Positions 33,724 through 45,585 of a stretch of DNA of 64,000 nt are shown one piece after another. Under the pieces are notes generated by a model that was given only the letters and a program-made list of their open reading frames with translations, did no database searches and had not been told where the DNA came from. The translations under genes and the position numbers were made by a program. Positions within the stretch are counted from its first letter, which is position 1; each line of letters starts with the position of its first letter. The stretch comes from CAVRGQ01 sp963720785. Lineage in GTDB: Bacteria; Actinomycetota; Acidimicrobiia; IMCC26256; DASPTH01. Location of the stretch: the NCBI GenBank assembly GCA_963720785.1, contig CAVRGQ010000004.1, positions 62,001 through 126,000 of the forward strand, read 5' to 3'.

Positions 33724-36082
33724 TCAATCAGGGGGCACCGGGAGGGTGCCGAGGATGTCGGGGATGGCGTCACGCCAGGCGGCGGTGGCGTCGGCCACCG
33801 ACACCGAGAAGGCGCCCTCGGCCTCGAGCCGGTCGCCACCGGCACGACCGATCACTGCGGCGGGCACGCCGGCGGCCGCGGCGGCGGCGAGGATCTCGGC
33901 CTCGTGCTCCGGGGCCACCGAGAGCACCACGCGGCGACGCGGACTCGGAGAACCAGGCGACGCCGGGCACCAGGTCGGCGGGCGACACCAGCGTTGCGCC
34001 CACCTCGGCGGCGATGGCCATCTCCGCCACCGCGACCGCGAGGCCGCCGTCGGCGCAGTCGTGCACCCCGTTGGGCACACGTCGGGCCACGAGGTCGCGG
34101 ACGAAGCCGTGCAACGCGGCGGCGGCGTCGAGGTCGGCGACCGGCGGCATGCCCTCACGCAGGCCGTGCAGTGTCGCCCACTCCGAGCCGCCGAGCTCCC
34201 CGCCGGTGGTGCCGAGCACCACGATCGCGTCGCCGTCGACGAGGCGCGGGGTGGGCGGCACCGAGGTGAGCGCGTCGACGAGGCCGATCACGCCGGCCAC
34301 CGGCGTCGGGTCGATGTCGGTGCCGCGCGACTCGTTGTAGAAGCTGACGTTGCCGCCGACGACGGGGATGCCGAGCGCGGCGCACGCCTCGCTCATGCCG
34401 TCGACGACCTCGGAGAACTGCCACATCACCTCGGGGTGCTCCGGGTTCCCGAAGTTGAGGCAGTTCACCAGCGCCTTCGGCTCGGCGCCCGCGCAAGCCA
34501 GGTTGCGGGCGGCCTCGAGCACCACGAGCCGGGCGCCGGTGCGCGGGTCGAGGGCGCAGAAGCGCGCCTTGCCGTCGGTGGAGATCACCAGGCCACGGTC
34601 GGTGCCCTTGAGACGCAGCACGGTGGCGTCGCCGCCGGGGCCCACCACCGTGTTGAGGAAGAGCTGGTGGTCGTACTGGCGGTACACCCACGACTTGTCG
34701 GCGATGGTGGGCGACGCGAGCAGTGCGAGCAGCTCGCCGGAGAGGTCGGTCCCCGCCTCGAAGCGCGACGCGAGCACGGGTGCCGGGTCGTCGGCCTGGC
34801 GCGCCGCGAGGTCGGACGGCGGCGCGAGCGGGCGGTCGTACACCGGGCCGTCGCCCAGGCTGGCGACCGGCACGTCGGCGAGCGGGACGCGGTCCGACGA
34901 CACCTCGGGCGGCGCGTCGCTGCGCGCGGGCGGCGGGTTCTCCCCCGGCACGCCCATCGCGTCGAACAGGCCGTCGTACACGCGGAAGCGGCCGGAGTCG
35001 CTGACGCGGCCGATCACGGAGGCACGGATCTCCCACCGCTTGCAGAGGTCGAGGACCGGCTGCAGGTTCTCGGGGGTGACGATGGCGAGCATGCGCTCCT
35101 GGCTCTCCGACGTCATCACCTCGACGCCGTTCATGCCGGGCTCGCGCTTGGGCATGCGGGCGAGGTCGACGTCCATGCCCGCGCCGGTCTTGGCCGCGGT
35201 CTCGGAGGCCGCACACGAGATGCCGGCGGCGCCGAGGTCTTGCACGCCGATGGCGAGGCCCTCGTCGAGCAGCTCGAGGCACGCCTCGATGAGGCGCTTC
35301 TCCTCGAAGGGGTCACCCACCTGCACCGAAGGCCGCTTGGCTTCCGAACCCTCCTCGAAGCCGGCCGATGCGAGCACGCTGGCCCCGCCGATGCCGTCGC
35401 GACCGGTGGCGGAGCCGAGCAGCACCGCGAGGTTGCCGTCGCCCTCGGCCTTGGCCAGCACCAGACGCTCCACCGGCAGCACGCCGAGGCAGAGCACGTT
35501 GACGAGCGGGTTGTCGCGGTAGCAGTCGTCGAACACGACCTCGCCGCCCACCGTGGGCACGCCGACCGCGTTGCCGTAGCCGCTGATGCCGGCGACCACC
35601 CCTTCGAGCAGGTAGCGGGTGCGGGCGTCGTCGAGGGACCCGAAGCGCAGCGGGTCCATCAGCGCGATGGGCCGGGCGCCCATGGAGAACACGTCGCGGA
35701 TGATGCCGCCGACGCCGGTGGCCGCGCCCTGGTAGGGCTCCACCGCGGACGGGTGGTTGTGGCTCTCGATGCGGATCGCCACCGCGATGCCGTCGCCGAC
35801 GTCGATCACGCCCGCGCCCTCACCGGGGCCGACGAGCACCCACGGCGCCTCGGTGGGGAATCGGCCCAGGTGGCGTTTGGACGACTTGTACGAGCAGTGC
35901 TCCGACCACATCACCGCGTACATGGCGAGCTCGAGCTCGGTGGGCTCCCGGCCGAGCAGATCGACGACGGCGACCAGCTCGTCGTCGGTCATGCCCAATT
36001 CGCGGTGCAGACCGGGGCGGAGGGGCGTGGGGATCGGGGCCTGCACGGACCCAGACCCGAAAGAGAAAGATTCGGCGCTCAC
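33724..36082 (-). CDS. purL: Phosphoribosylformylglycinamidine synthase subunit PurL, with one frameshift
   Basis: About 785 residues from GTG 36082. Small-type PurL without glutaminase: WSEHCSYKSSKRHLGRFPTE, VAIRIESHNHPSAVEPYQGA and GVGGIIRDVFSMGARPIALM in the first half, IGVQDLGAAGISCAASETAA, then KALVNCLNFGNPEHPEVMWQ and GIPVVGGNVSFYNESRGTDI in the second. Near 33947, after VAWFSES, the frame shifts by one base and continues VVLSVAPEHEAEILAAAAAA to a TGA at 33724. Works with PurQ and PurS, both encoded at 36.7-37.6 kb, to make FGAM. Upstream gene of the purL-purF-purM set, 100 nt before purF. Confidence 0.95.
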
Positions 36083-36101
36083 GATGTCCGCAGCCTAGCG
36101 G

Positions 36102-36200
36102 GATCATGTTTTGATCATTTTGCCTGGGGCTACAATACCCGTATTAGCGCGCGTGACATGACCTCTGATACAACGTCAAGTACCGGGTAGGACACCTGCA
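36102..36200. promoter_or_regulatory. Divergent promoter region between purL and the 136-residue-protein gene
   Basis: 157 bp separate the starts at 36082 (minus) and 36240 (plus). It is markedly AT-richer than its surroundings. Visible: GATCA/TGATC inverted pair (36102-36106, 36112-36116), TACAAT (36131-36136) as a possible -10, and a perfect AATAC-CC-GTATT palindrome (36134-36145) overlapping it, which could bind a regulator. No convincing -35 is seen at the right spacing. Confidence 0.4.
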
Positions 36201-36239
36201 ATTAGACCCGCCGTCTACCCGAAATCAGGGAGAAGCACC

Positions 36240-36650
36240 ATGGCCAAGTCAGCCACCCGCACCATGTCCGACCAGCACAAAGCCGCCCTGGCCGAAGGTC
36301 GTTCCGAGGGCCGCGCCGTGAAGGCCTACCTCGAAGCGCTCGAGCAGAACCGTCCCCGTCGCGGCCGCAAGCGCACCCCTGACTCCGTGAAGAAGCGCCT
36401 CGCCGCGATCGACGCGAGCCTCGCCGACGCCAGCGCGCTGGCGCGCCTGCAGCTCGTGCAGGAGCGCATGGACCTCCAGAAGGAACTGGAGTCCATGGGT
36501 CAGAAGGTCGACCTCACCAAGCTCGAGGGTGAGTTCGTGAAGACGGCGAAGAAGTACTCCGAGCGCAAGGGCATCTCCTACGCCGCCTGGCGCGAGCTCG
36601 GCGTGTCCGCCGACACCCTCAAGAAGGCCGGCGTCTCCCGAGCTTCCTGA
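36240..36650 (+). CDS. Conserved basic helical protein of unknown function
   Basis: 136 residues from ATG 36240 with GGGAGAAG upstream. Highly charged, Lys/Arg/Ala-rich and helical: DQHKAALAEGRSEGRAVKAY, RPRRGRKRTPDSVKKRLAAI, then a coiled-coil-like middle (RLQLVQERMDLQKELESMGQ). The C-terminal part WRELGVSADTLKKAGVSRAS is a small helix-turn-helix-like motif. Similar Lys-rich proteins of this size occur in many actinobacteria and may associate with nucleic acid, but no function is established. It is the only plus-strand gene inside the purine block and is followed at once by a strong hairpin. Codon use suggests good expression. Confidence 0.75.
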   Translation: MAKSATRTMSDQHKAALAEGRSEGRAVKAYLEALEQNRPRRGRKRTPDSVKKRLAAIDASLADASALARLQLVQERMDLQKELESMGQKVDLTKLEGEFVKTAKKYSERKGISYAAWRELGVSADTLKKAGVSRAS

Positions 36651-36702
36651 CGTTCTTGCGCTCTTCGAGGCCCCTAGAGCGGCGCGGAAGAGCGCAAGAA
36701 CG
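36651..36702. terminator. Perfect 16-bp hairpin, bidirectional terminator
   Basis: CGTTCTTGCGCTCTTC (36651-36666) pairs exactly with GAAGAGCGCAAGAACG (36687-36702) around a 20-nt loop. It begins on the base after one stop codon and ends 2 nt before the convergent purQ stop, so it can end transcripts from both sides. Confidence 0.85.
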
Positions 36703-36704
36703 GA

Positions 36705-37391
36705 TCAGGCGCGGGCTCTCGACTGCTCGTCGGCGGCCGCCAGCAGGCTGCGGAGCAGGACGACGCCGTCGTCGCTGCCGAGGAGCAGGTCGCTGGCGCG
36801 CTCGGGGTGGGGCATGAGGCCCACCACGTTGCCGGCCTCGCTGCAGATGCCGGCGATGTCGTCGAGGCTGCCGTTGGGGTTCTCCACGTAGCGCACGACG
36901 ATGCGGTCGTCGGCGCGCAGTTCGGCGAGCGTCTCCGGCGAGCAGATGTAGTTGCCCTCGAAGTGGTTGATCGGGATGCGCAACACGTCGCCCACCGTCG
37001 CGAGGTTGGTGAGCACCGTGCGCGTGGTCTCGACGCGCAGTTCGACCGTCTTGCACACGAAGGTGAGGCCCGCGTTCTTCTGCAGCGCGCCGGGCAGCAA
37101 CCCCGCCTCGGTGATCACCTGGAAGCCGTTGCAGATCCCCACCACCGGGCCGCCCGCGGCCGCGAAGCCGGCGACGGCGTCCATCACCGGCGAGAAGCGG
37201 GCAATGGCGCCGGTGCGCAGGTAGTCGCCGTGGGCGAAGCCGCCCGGCACCACCACCGCGTCGACGTCGCCGACGGTCGCGTCCCCGTGCCAGAGGAGCG
37301 TCGCCTCTCCACCGAGCGACTCGACTGCCCACTGCACGTCGAGCTCGCAGTTGGTGCCCGGGAACAGCACCACCCCCACGTTGGCGCTCAT
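36705..37391 (-). CDS. purQ: Phosphoribosylformylglycinamidine synthase, glutaminase subunit
   Basis: 228 residues. Class-I glutaminase: VGVVLFPGTNCELDVQWAVE, VVPGGFAHGDYLRTGAIARF, the nucleophile cysteine in PVVGICNGFQVITEAGLLPG, and the His-Glu pair in VVGLMPHPERASDLLLG. Supplies ammonia to PurL. ATG 37391 overlaps the purS stop. First of the genes to the left of purS and last in the transcript, ending at the terminator at 36651-36702. Confidence 0.97.
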   Translation of the reverse strand: MSANVGVVLFPGTNCELDVQWAVESLGGEATLLWHGDATVGDVDAVVVPGGFAHGDYLRTGAIARFSPVMDAVAGFAAAGGPVVGICNGFQVITEAGLLPGALQKNAGLTFVCKTVELRVETTRTVLTNLATVGDVLRIPINHFEGNYICSPETLAELRADDRIVVRYVENPNGSLDDIAGICSEAGNVVGLMPHPERASDLLLGSDDGVVLLRSLLAAADEQSRARA

Positions 37392-37648
37392 ACCGTCTCC
37401 ATGGTCTCGATCTCGACCGTGTAGCGCTCGATGACGGGGTTGGCGAGCAGCTTGTGGCACATCTCGTCGACCTGCGCGAGCGCGGCGGCTTCCGACTCCG
37501 CGTCGAGTTGGAGGCGGATCGTCTTGGAGATCGACACCGCTCCCACGTTCGTGTAGCCGAGCGCCGGGAGCGCGCGCTCCACGGTGGCGCCCTGCGGGTC
37601 GAGCACGCCGGGGACGTGGGTGACGTCGATGCGAATCGCGAATCTCAT
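37388..37648 (-). CDS. purS: Phosphoribosylformylglycinamidine synthase subunit PurS
   Basis: 86 residues, usual size. FAIRIDVTHVPGVLDPQGAT, VERALPALGYTNVGAVSISK and a C-terminal strand (VIERYTVEIETMETV) give the ferredoxin-like fold that bridges PurL and PurQ. ATG 37648 overlaps the purC stop, and its own stop overlaps purQ. Confidence 0.96.
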   Translation of the reverse strand: MRFAIRIDVTHVPGVLDPQGATVERALPALGYTNVGAVSISKTIRLQLDAESEAAALAQVDEMCHKLLANPVIERYTVEIETMETV

Positions 37649-38544
37649 GTGTCGTCTCCGTACCAGTCGGCGAAATCGAGTCCGGTGATGCGCTCGTAGG
37701 CCTCCACGTAGCGGGCGCGGGTGCCGGCGATGACGACGGCCGGCACCTCGGGCACGGGAGGCTCCTTGTCCCAGCCGATCGACTGGTAGTGGTCGCGCAC
37801 GAACTGCTTGTCGAACGAGGGCGGCGAGGTGCCGACGCGGTACTCGTCGCCGGGCCAGTAGCGCGACGAGTCGGGGGTGAGCACCTCGTCGATCAGGATC
37901 ACCTGCCCGTCGAGACCGTCTTCCCCGCCGAGTACGCCGAACTCCACTTTGGTGTCGGCCAGGATGATCCCGTTGCGCTGCGCGTGCTCGGCGCCGAACG
38001 CGTAGATCATCAGCGTGAGATCGCGGACCTGCTCGAAGAGGTCGTCGCCGATCAGCGCGGCGGCCTCGGCGTCGGTGAGCGGGAGGTCGTGGCTGCCCTC
38101 GGCCTTGGTGGTGGGCGTGAACAGTGGCGCCGGCAGCTGCTCGGCCTGGCGCAGGCCCGCCGGCAGCGCGTGACCCTGCACGGAGCCGGTGGCCTCGTAG
38201 TCGGACCAGGCGGAGCCGAACAGGTAGCCGCGCGCCACGCATTCGAGGCGGATCGGGTCGGTGACCTTCACCAGCATCGACCGGCCCGCGGCCTCCGGCC
38301 CCACGCCGGCCGGGAAGTCGGCGGGGTCGGCCGACACGAGGTGGTTGGCGACGAGGTGCTCGGTGCGGGCGAACCACCAGCTGGACAACGCGGTGAGCAC
38401 GCGGCCCTTGCCGGGCACGAGGTTCGGCAGGATCACGTCGAACACCGACACGCGGTCGGACGCCACCATGAGCATGTGCGCGTCGTCGACGGTGTAGAGG
38501 TCGCGCACCTTCCCCGAGTAACGGTGCTCCAGGTCGATACTCAC
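37645..38544 (-). CDS. purC: SAICAR synthetase
   Basis: 299 residues from GTG 38544, which overlaps the purB stop (GTGA). YSGKVRDLYTVDDAHMLMVA is the ATP-binding N-terminus. VKVTDPIRLECVARGYLFGS and LFTPTTKAEGSHDLPLTDAE are the conserved substrate loops, and GIILADTKVEFG and LIDEVLTPDSSRYWPGDEY are the SAICAR synthetase signatures. Joins CAIR and aspartate, step 7 of purine synthesis. Intact. Confidence 0.97.
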   Translation of the reverse strand: MSIDLEHRYSGKVRDLYTVDDAHMLMVASDRVSVFDVILPNLVPGKGRVLTALSSWWFARTEHLVANHLVSADPADFPAGVGPEAAGRSMLVKVTDPIRLECVARGYLFGSAWSDYEATGSVQGHALPAGLRQAEQLPAPLFTPTTKAEGSHDLPLTDAEAAALIGDDLFEQVRDLTLMIYAFGAEHAQRNGIILADTKVEFGVLGGEDGLDGQVILIDEVLTPDSSRYWPGDEYRVGTSPPSFDKQFVRDHYQSIGWDKEPPVPEVPAVVIAGTRARYVEAYERITGLDFADWYGDDT

Positions 38545-39860
38545 GCCCGGACTGGCTCCGCGAGGGTGGCATCCATCGCCTCGAACGTGCGGCCGGTGTT
38601 GGCGAGCGCGTGCTCGAGGCTGAAGCACTCGGCGAGGCGGTCGTCGCCCAGGGTCTTCACCACGTCGGCGTCTTCACGCAGCACGTCGATGAACGGACGG
38701 CGCTGCTCCCACGTGAGCATCGCGTTGCGCTGCACCACGCGGTAGGCATCGTCGCGACCCATGCCGGCCTCGACGAGCGCGAGCAGCACGGGCTGCGAGA
38801 ACACGAGCCCGTAGGACACGTTCAGGTTCTCGATCATGCGCTCGGGGTACACGTGCATGCCCTCGACGACCGAGCGGAACTTCACGAGCACGTAGTAGGC
38901 GAGCTCGAGCGAGTCGGGCATGATCACGCGCTCGACCGACGAGTGCGAGATGTCGCGCTCGTGCCACAGCGCGACGTCTTCCATGCCGGCGGTGAGGTTG
39001 CCGCGCAGCACGCGGGCGAGGCCGCAGAGCTGCTCGCACTTCACCGGGTTGCGCTTGTGGGGCATCGCGCTGGAGCCCTTCTGCGAACCCGAGCGGAACG
39101 GCTCCTCGACTTCGCGCACCTCGGTGCGTTGCAGGTGGCGGATCTCGAGTGCGAACGACTCGACGGTGGCCCCCACCGACGCGCACGCGTAGAGCACCTC
39201 GGCGTGACGGTCGCGCGCGAGCACCTGGGTGGCGGGCACCGGCTGCAGGCCGAGCTCCCGGCACACGTGGGCTTCCACGGCGGGATCGATGTTGGAGTAG
39301 GTGCCGACCGCCCCCGACAGCTTGCCGACGGCGATGGCGGCGCGGGCCCGGGCCAGGCGCTCCCGGTCGCGGCGCACCTGCAGCGCCCACAGGGCGAGCT
39401 TCACGCCGAACGTGGTGGGCTCGGCGTGAACGCCATGGGTGCGGCCGGCCATCGGCGTGGACCGCCAGGTGTGGGCCTGGGTGGCGATGGCGCCCTCCAG
39501 GGCTTCGGCGGCGTCGATCACGAGGTCGAGCGCCCGCACGATGATCACCGACAGGGCGGTGTCGACGACGTCGCTGGAAGTGAGGCCGTAGTGGAGCCAG
39601 CCGGCCGCCGGGCTGCCGATGCGCTCCTGCACGACGTCGACGAAGGCCGCGACGTCGTGCTCGGTGATCTTCTCCCGCTCGTGGATGGCCTCGACCTCGA
39701 AATCGGCCTTGGCGCGGATCTCGGCGGCGTCCGCCGCCGGGACCACCCCGATCTGGGCCCAGGCCTCCGTGGCCAGAACCTCCACCTCGAGCATGGTGCG
39801 AAATCGGGCCTCATCCGTGAAGAGGCCGGCAATCTCGGGCAACGCGTAGCGCTCTATCAA
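38541..39860 (-). CDS. purB: Adenylosuccinate lyase
   Basis: 439 residues. TTG 39860 is chosen because it gives IERYALPEIAGLFTDEARF, the standard PurB opening, with AGGAAGG upstream; no ATG or GTG fits. THGVHAEPTTFGVKLALWAL holds a conserved active-site His, GTYSNIDP follows, and the fumarase-superfamily signature GSQKGSSAMPHKRNPVKCEQ is complete. Acts at two steps, cleaving SAICAR and adenylosuccinate. Coupled to purC. Confidence 0.96.
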   Translation of the reverse strand: MIERYALPEIAGLFTDEARFRTMLEVEVLATEAWAQIGVVPAADAAEIRAKADFEVEAIHEREKITEHDVAAFVDVVQERIGSPAAGWLHYGLTSSDVVDTALSVIIVRALDLVIDAAEALEGAIATQAHTWRSTPMAGRTHGVHAEPTTFGVKLALWALQVRRDRERLARARAAIAVGKLSGAVGTYSNIDPAVEAHVCRELGLQPVPATQVLARDRHAEVLYACASVGATVESFALEIRHLQRTEVREVEEPFRSGSQKGSSAMPHKRNPVKCEQLCGLARVLRGNLTAGMEDVALWHERDISHSSVERVIMPDSLELAYYVLVKFRSVVEGMHVYPERMIENLNVSYGLVFSQPVLLALVEAGMGRDDAYRVVQRNAMLTWEQRRPFIDVLREDADVVKTLGDDRLAECFSLEHALANTGRTFEAMDATLAEPVRA

Positions 39861-39968
39861 GGGAGACCTTCCTCGTGCCGAACACTGTAGGAGCCGGGTA
39901 CGGCGCGACTCGCCAATCGAGAGGGCACTGGCGGGTTCCCGGCGACATTGGGGCAAGGAGGCCGTGGC

Positions 39969-40142
39969 GTGAACAACTGCACCAAGCACTGGAGTGAACA
40001 TGCCGTCGCGCGGTGCGACGAGTGTGGCCAACCGTGGTGCGCGGTGTGCCTGGTCCCCCCGGTGAAAGATGGTGCGCCGTTGCGCTGCATCGCCTGCTCG
40101 CTCGTCATCGCGGGAGTTCGGGCGAAGCGCCGGGTGCGCTAG
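39969..40142 (+). CDS. Small zinc-ribbon (B-box-like) protein
   Basis: 57 residues from GTG 39969, chosen because AAGGAGG lies 7 nt upstream. NCTKHWSEHAVARCDECGQP and WCAVCLVPPVKDGAPLRCIA carry seven Cys and two His, in C-x2-H..H-x4-C-x2-C..C-x2-C..C-x2-C order, enough for two zinc sites as in B-box or FYVE-like ribbons. A short basic tail (VRAKRRVR) could touch membrane lipid or nucleic acid. It lies antisense between purB and purD and its last 38 bp overlap the corrected purD end. Function unknown. Confidence 0.7.
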   Translation: MNNCTKHWSEHAVARCDECGQPWCAVCLVPPVKDGAPLRCIACSLVIAGVRAKRRVR

Positions 40143-41417
40143 CTGCTGCCAGCTCCGCAATATCGGACCGGAACTGCATGCCGGGCCAGCTGATCTTCGC
40201 GACTGCGGCGTAGGCGCGCTCGCCGCGCCTCGGCGAGGTCGGCGCCGGTGGCGGTGACGTTCAGCACCCGCCCCCCTGCCGTCAGGATCGCTCCGCCTTC
40301 ACCCGCGGCCGTCCCGGCGTGGAACACGGTGATGCCCTCGACCGCGTCGGCGGCGTCGAGCCCCTCGATCACGTCGCCCGTGCGCGCCGAGGCGGGGTAC
40401 CCCTCGCTCGCGAGCACCACGGTGACGCAGGCGTCGGCGGAGAAGCGCACCTCCGGGGCCGCGCCGCTCGCGGCCGCGTGCACGACGTCGGCGAGGTCGA
40501 CCGCGAGCCGGGGGAGCACGACCTGGCACTCCGGGTCGCCGAAGCGGACGTTGTACTCGATGACCTTCGGGCCGTCGGCGGTGAGCATCATCCCCGCGTA
40601 GAGCACGCCCCGGTACTCCACGCCGTCACGGGCCAGCCAGTGCAGGGTGGGCCGCACGGCGCGGTCCATGACGTCGTCGACGGTGGCCTGCCCCACGATC
40701 GGGACGGGTGAGTAGGCGCCCATCCCACCGGTGTTGGGGCCGGTGTCGCCCTCGCCGATGCGCTTGAAGTCCTGGGCGGGCGCGAGGGGCACCGCGGCGT
40801 CGGGGTCGCCGTTGCACACGACGAGCAACGACAGTTCGGGGCCGGTGAGCCCTTCCTCGATCACGAGGGTGCGGCCGGCGTCGCCGAACGCGTCACCCGA
40901 GAGATAGGCGCGCACCGCGGCGCGTGCGTCGGCGATCGACTCGGTGACCACCACGCCCTTGCCCGCCGCGAGCCCGTCGGTCTTGACCACCCACGGCGCG
41001 GAGAACTCCTCGAGGTACGCCGAGCGCGGCGGCTTCTTCGTGCGCGCCGAAGCTGCGGTGACGCGCGGTGGGAACGCCCGCGGCCGCGAGCACCTCCTTC
41101 ATCCACGCCTTCGATCCCTCGAGCCGCGCCCCGGCCGCATCGGGCCCGAACGCGAGGCGTCCTCGCGCGCGCACGGCGTCGGCCGCACCCGCGACGAGCG
41201 GGACCTCGGGCCCGATCACCACGACGTCGGCGTTCACGTGGTCGGCCAGCGCGGCCACTGCGGCGGGATCGCCGGCGTCGAGCGCGCGGCACTCGGCCAA
41301 CGCGGCGATGCCGGGGTTGCCCGGGGCGGCGACGACCACCTCGGTGGCGGCGGAACGCGTCAGCCCCCACACGAGCGCGTGCTCGCGTCCACCCGAACCG
41401 ACGACGAGGAAGCGCAC
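40105..41417 (-). CDS. purD: Phosphoribosylamine-glycine ligase (GARS), with two frameshifts
   Basis: ATG 41417 starts MRFLVVGSGGREHALVWGL, the PurD N-terminus. The ATP-grasp core follows: SKAWMKEVLAAAGVPTARHR, then a one-base shift near 41016 into YLEEFSAPWVVKTDGLAAGK. Downstream are GPNTGGMGAYSPVPIVGQAT and KVIEYNVRFGDPECQVVLPR. A second shift near 40218 restores the normal end, AYAAVAKISWPGMQFRSDIA, and puts the stop at 40105. Corrected length about 437 residues. Makes GAR from phosphoribosylamine and glycine, step 2. It is 17 nt downstream of purA on the same strand. Confidence 0.92.
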
Positions 41418-41434
41418 GACGGCTCAGGCCTGCT

Positions 41435-42730
41435 TCACACGGAGGGAACCGGGAGCACGACCGTCTGTGCGCGGTCGGGACCGACCCCGACGAAGGAGAT
41501 GGGCACGCCCACCACCCGCTCGACGAACGCGAGGTAGTCGCGCGCCTCGACGGGGAACTCCTCGACCGTCTCGCAACCGCTGATGTCGCACTGCCAACCG
41601 GGGAGCGTCTCGTAGATCGGCTTCACCTTGTGCAACACCGACTGGTGGTAGGGCACGTGGTCGTAGCGCGTGCCGTCGTCGCCCTCGTAGGCGACGCACA
41701 CCTTGATCTCGGGGAACGGCTCGAGCACGTCGAGCTTGGTGATCGCCACCTCGGTGAGGGTGTTGAGCCGCACCGCGTGCCTGAGCATCACGAGGTCGAG
41801 CCAGCCCGGCCGGCGGCGCCGACCGGTGTTGGTGCCGAACTCGTGCCCGCGCTCGACGAGCTCGTCGCCGACCGGGTCGCCCTCGAAGAGCTCGGTGGGG
41901 AACGGGCCGCTGCCGACGCGGGTGATGTAGGCCTTGGCCACACCGATCACACGCTCGATGGCCCGGGGGCCCACGCCGGCACCCGTGCCCACGCCACCCG
42001 AGATCGGGTTCGACGACGTGACGAACGGATAGGTGCCGTGGTCGAGGTCGAGGAAGGTCGCCTGCGCGCCCTCGAAGAGCACGCGCTCACCGTTGTCGAG
42101 CGCGTCGTGGAGGATGTGCACGGTGTCGGCGATCATCGGCTCGAGCCGCGGCGCCATCGAGAGGTACTGCTCCGCCATCTCCTCGAAGTCGAGAGGGAGG
42201 CGGTTGTAGACCTTCGTGAGCATCGTGTTCTTCTCGCGCAGCGCGAGGTCGAGCTTCTCACGAAAGATCTTCGCGTCGAGCAGGTCCTGCACGCGCAGGC
42301 CCACGCGCAGCGCCTTGTCGGCGTAGGCCGGGCCGATGCCGCGCTTGGTGGTGCCCAGCTTGTTCTTGCCCAGGCGGCGCTCGGTGACGCGATCGAGCTC
42401 CTGGTGGTAGGGCATGATCAGGTGCGCGTTGCCCGAGAGCTTCACGCGCGACACGTCGACGCCCTTGGCCGCGAGCATCTCGAGCTCGGTGATGAGCACG
42501 GCGGGGTCGACCACCACGCCGTTGCCGATGATCGGCGTGACGTGGGGGAAGAGCACGCCGCTCGGCACCAACTGGAGCGCGAAGACGTCGTCGCCCACCA
42601 CGATGCGGTGGCCCGCGTTGTGCCCGCCCTGGTAGCGGACGACGTAGTCGGACTCCTGGGAGAGGTAGTCGGTGAACCGGCCCTTGCCCTCGTCACCCCA
42701 CTGGGTGCCGACGATCACGGTGCCGCTCAC
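41435..42730 (-). CDS. purA: Adenylosuccinate synthetase
   Basis: 431 residues, intact. SGTVIVGTQWGDEGKGRFTD carries the GDEGKG P-loop; VVRYQGGHNAGHRIVVGDD, GIGPAYADKALRVGLRVQDL, LFEGAQATFLDLDHGTYPFV and TSSNPISGGVGTGAGVGPRA are all diagnostic. Converts IMP to adenylosuccinate with GTP and aspartate, the first step to AMP. It is the first gene of the purA-purD unit; about 126 nt separate it from the clpB end. Confidence 0.98.
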   Translation of the reverse strand: MSGTVIVGTQWGDEGKGRFTDYLSQESDYVVRYQGGHNAGHRIVVGDDVFALQLVPSGVLFPHVTPIIGNGVVVDPAVLITELEMLAAKGVDVSRVKLSGNAHLIMPYHQELDRVTERRLGKNKLGTTKRGIGPAYADKALRVGLRVQDLLDAKIFREKLDLALREKNTMLTKVYNRLPLDFEEMAEQYLSMAPRLEPMIADTVHILHDALDNGERVLFEGAQATFLDLDHGTYPFVTSSNPISGGVGTGAGVGPRAIERVIGVAKAYITRVGSGPFPTELFEGDPVGDELVERGHEFGTNTGRRRRPGWLDLVMLRHAVRLNTLTEVAITKLDVLEPFPEIKVCVAYEGDDGTRYDHVPYHQSVLHKVKPIYETLPGWQCDISGCETVEEFPVEARDYLAFVERVVGVPISFVGVGPDRAQTVVLPVPSV

Positions 42731-42856
42731 GGGAGCCTCCGGGAAAACGCAACAAAAGGTGTCACGTTGGGGAGATCCTAGTCCGCCCTTCCACCCTCGC
42801 TCGCCTCCGCTCGCTCCGTGCCGGCGGGGGCTCGCACACCGCCCGCCGGGAACGGA

Positions 42857-45436
<2,580 letters not shown>

Positions 45437-45477
45437 GCGTTCACCTTCGGGTCGAGCCAGGGGGTTCGTGTGTCCCC

Positions 45478-45504
45478 AAAGTTGACAATCCTGCTGTCAA
45501 CTTT
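45478..45504 (-). promoter_or_regulatory. HAIR-like element (HspR operator) upstream of clpB
   Basis: AAAGTTGACA (45478-45487), a 7-nt spacer, and TGTCAACTTT (45495-45504) form a perfect 10-bp inverted repeat. It preserves the TTGA-N11-TCAA core of the HspR-associated inverted repeat (CTTGAGT-N7-ACTCAAG). The same core occurs before dnaK at 57232-57250, and hspR is in this window. Confidence 0.8.
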
Positions 45505-45528
45505 ATTCCCCGGATCGGTGACGCGGAA

Positions 45529-45558
45529 GGGCCCGGTTCCCCTGGGAGAACCGGGCCC
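45529..45558 (-). terminator. GC-rich hairpin after the beta-helix remnant
   Basis: GGGCCCGGTTC (45529-45539) pairs exactly with GAACCGGGCCC (45548-45558) around 8 nt. It lies 27 nt downstream of the minus-strand stop at 45586. Similar hairpins follow the other two beta-helix genes. Confidence 0.75.
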
Positions 45559-45585
45559 ACTCCAGCAGTCTCGGGAGCCGTCGGC

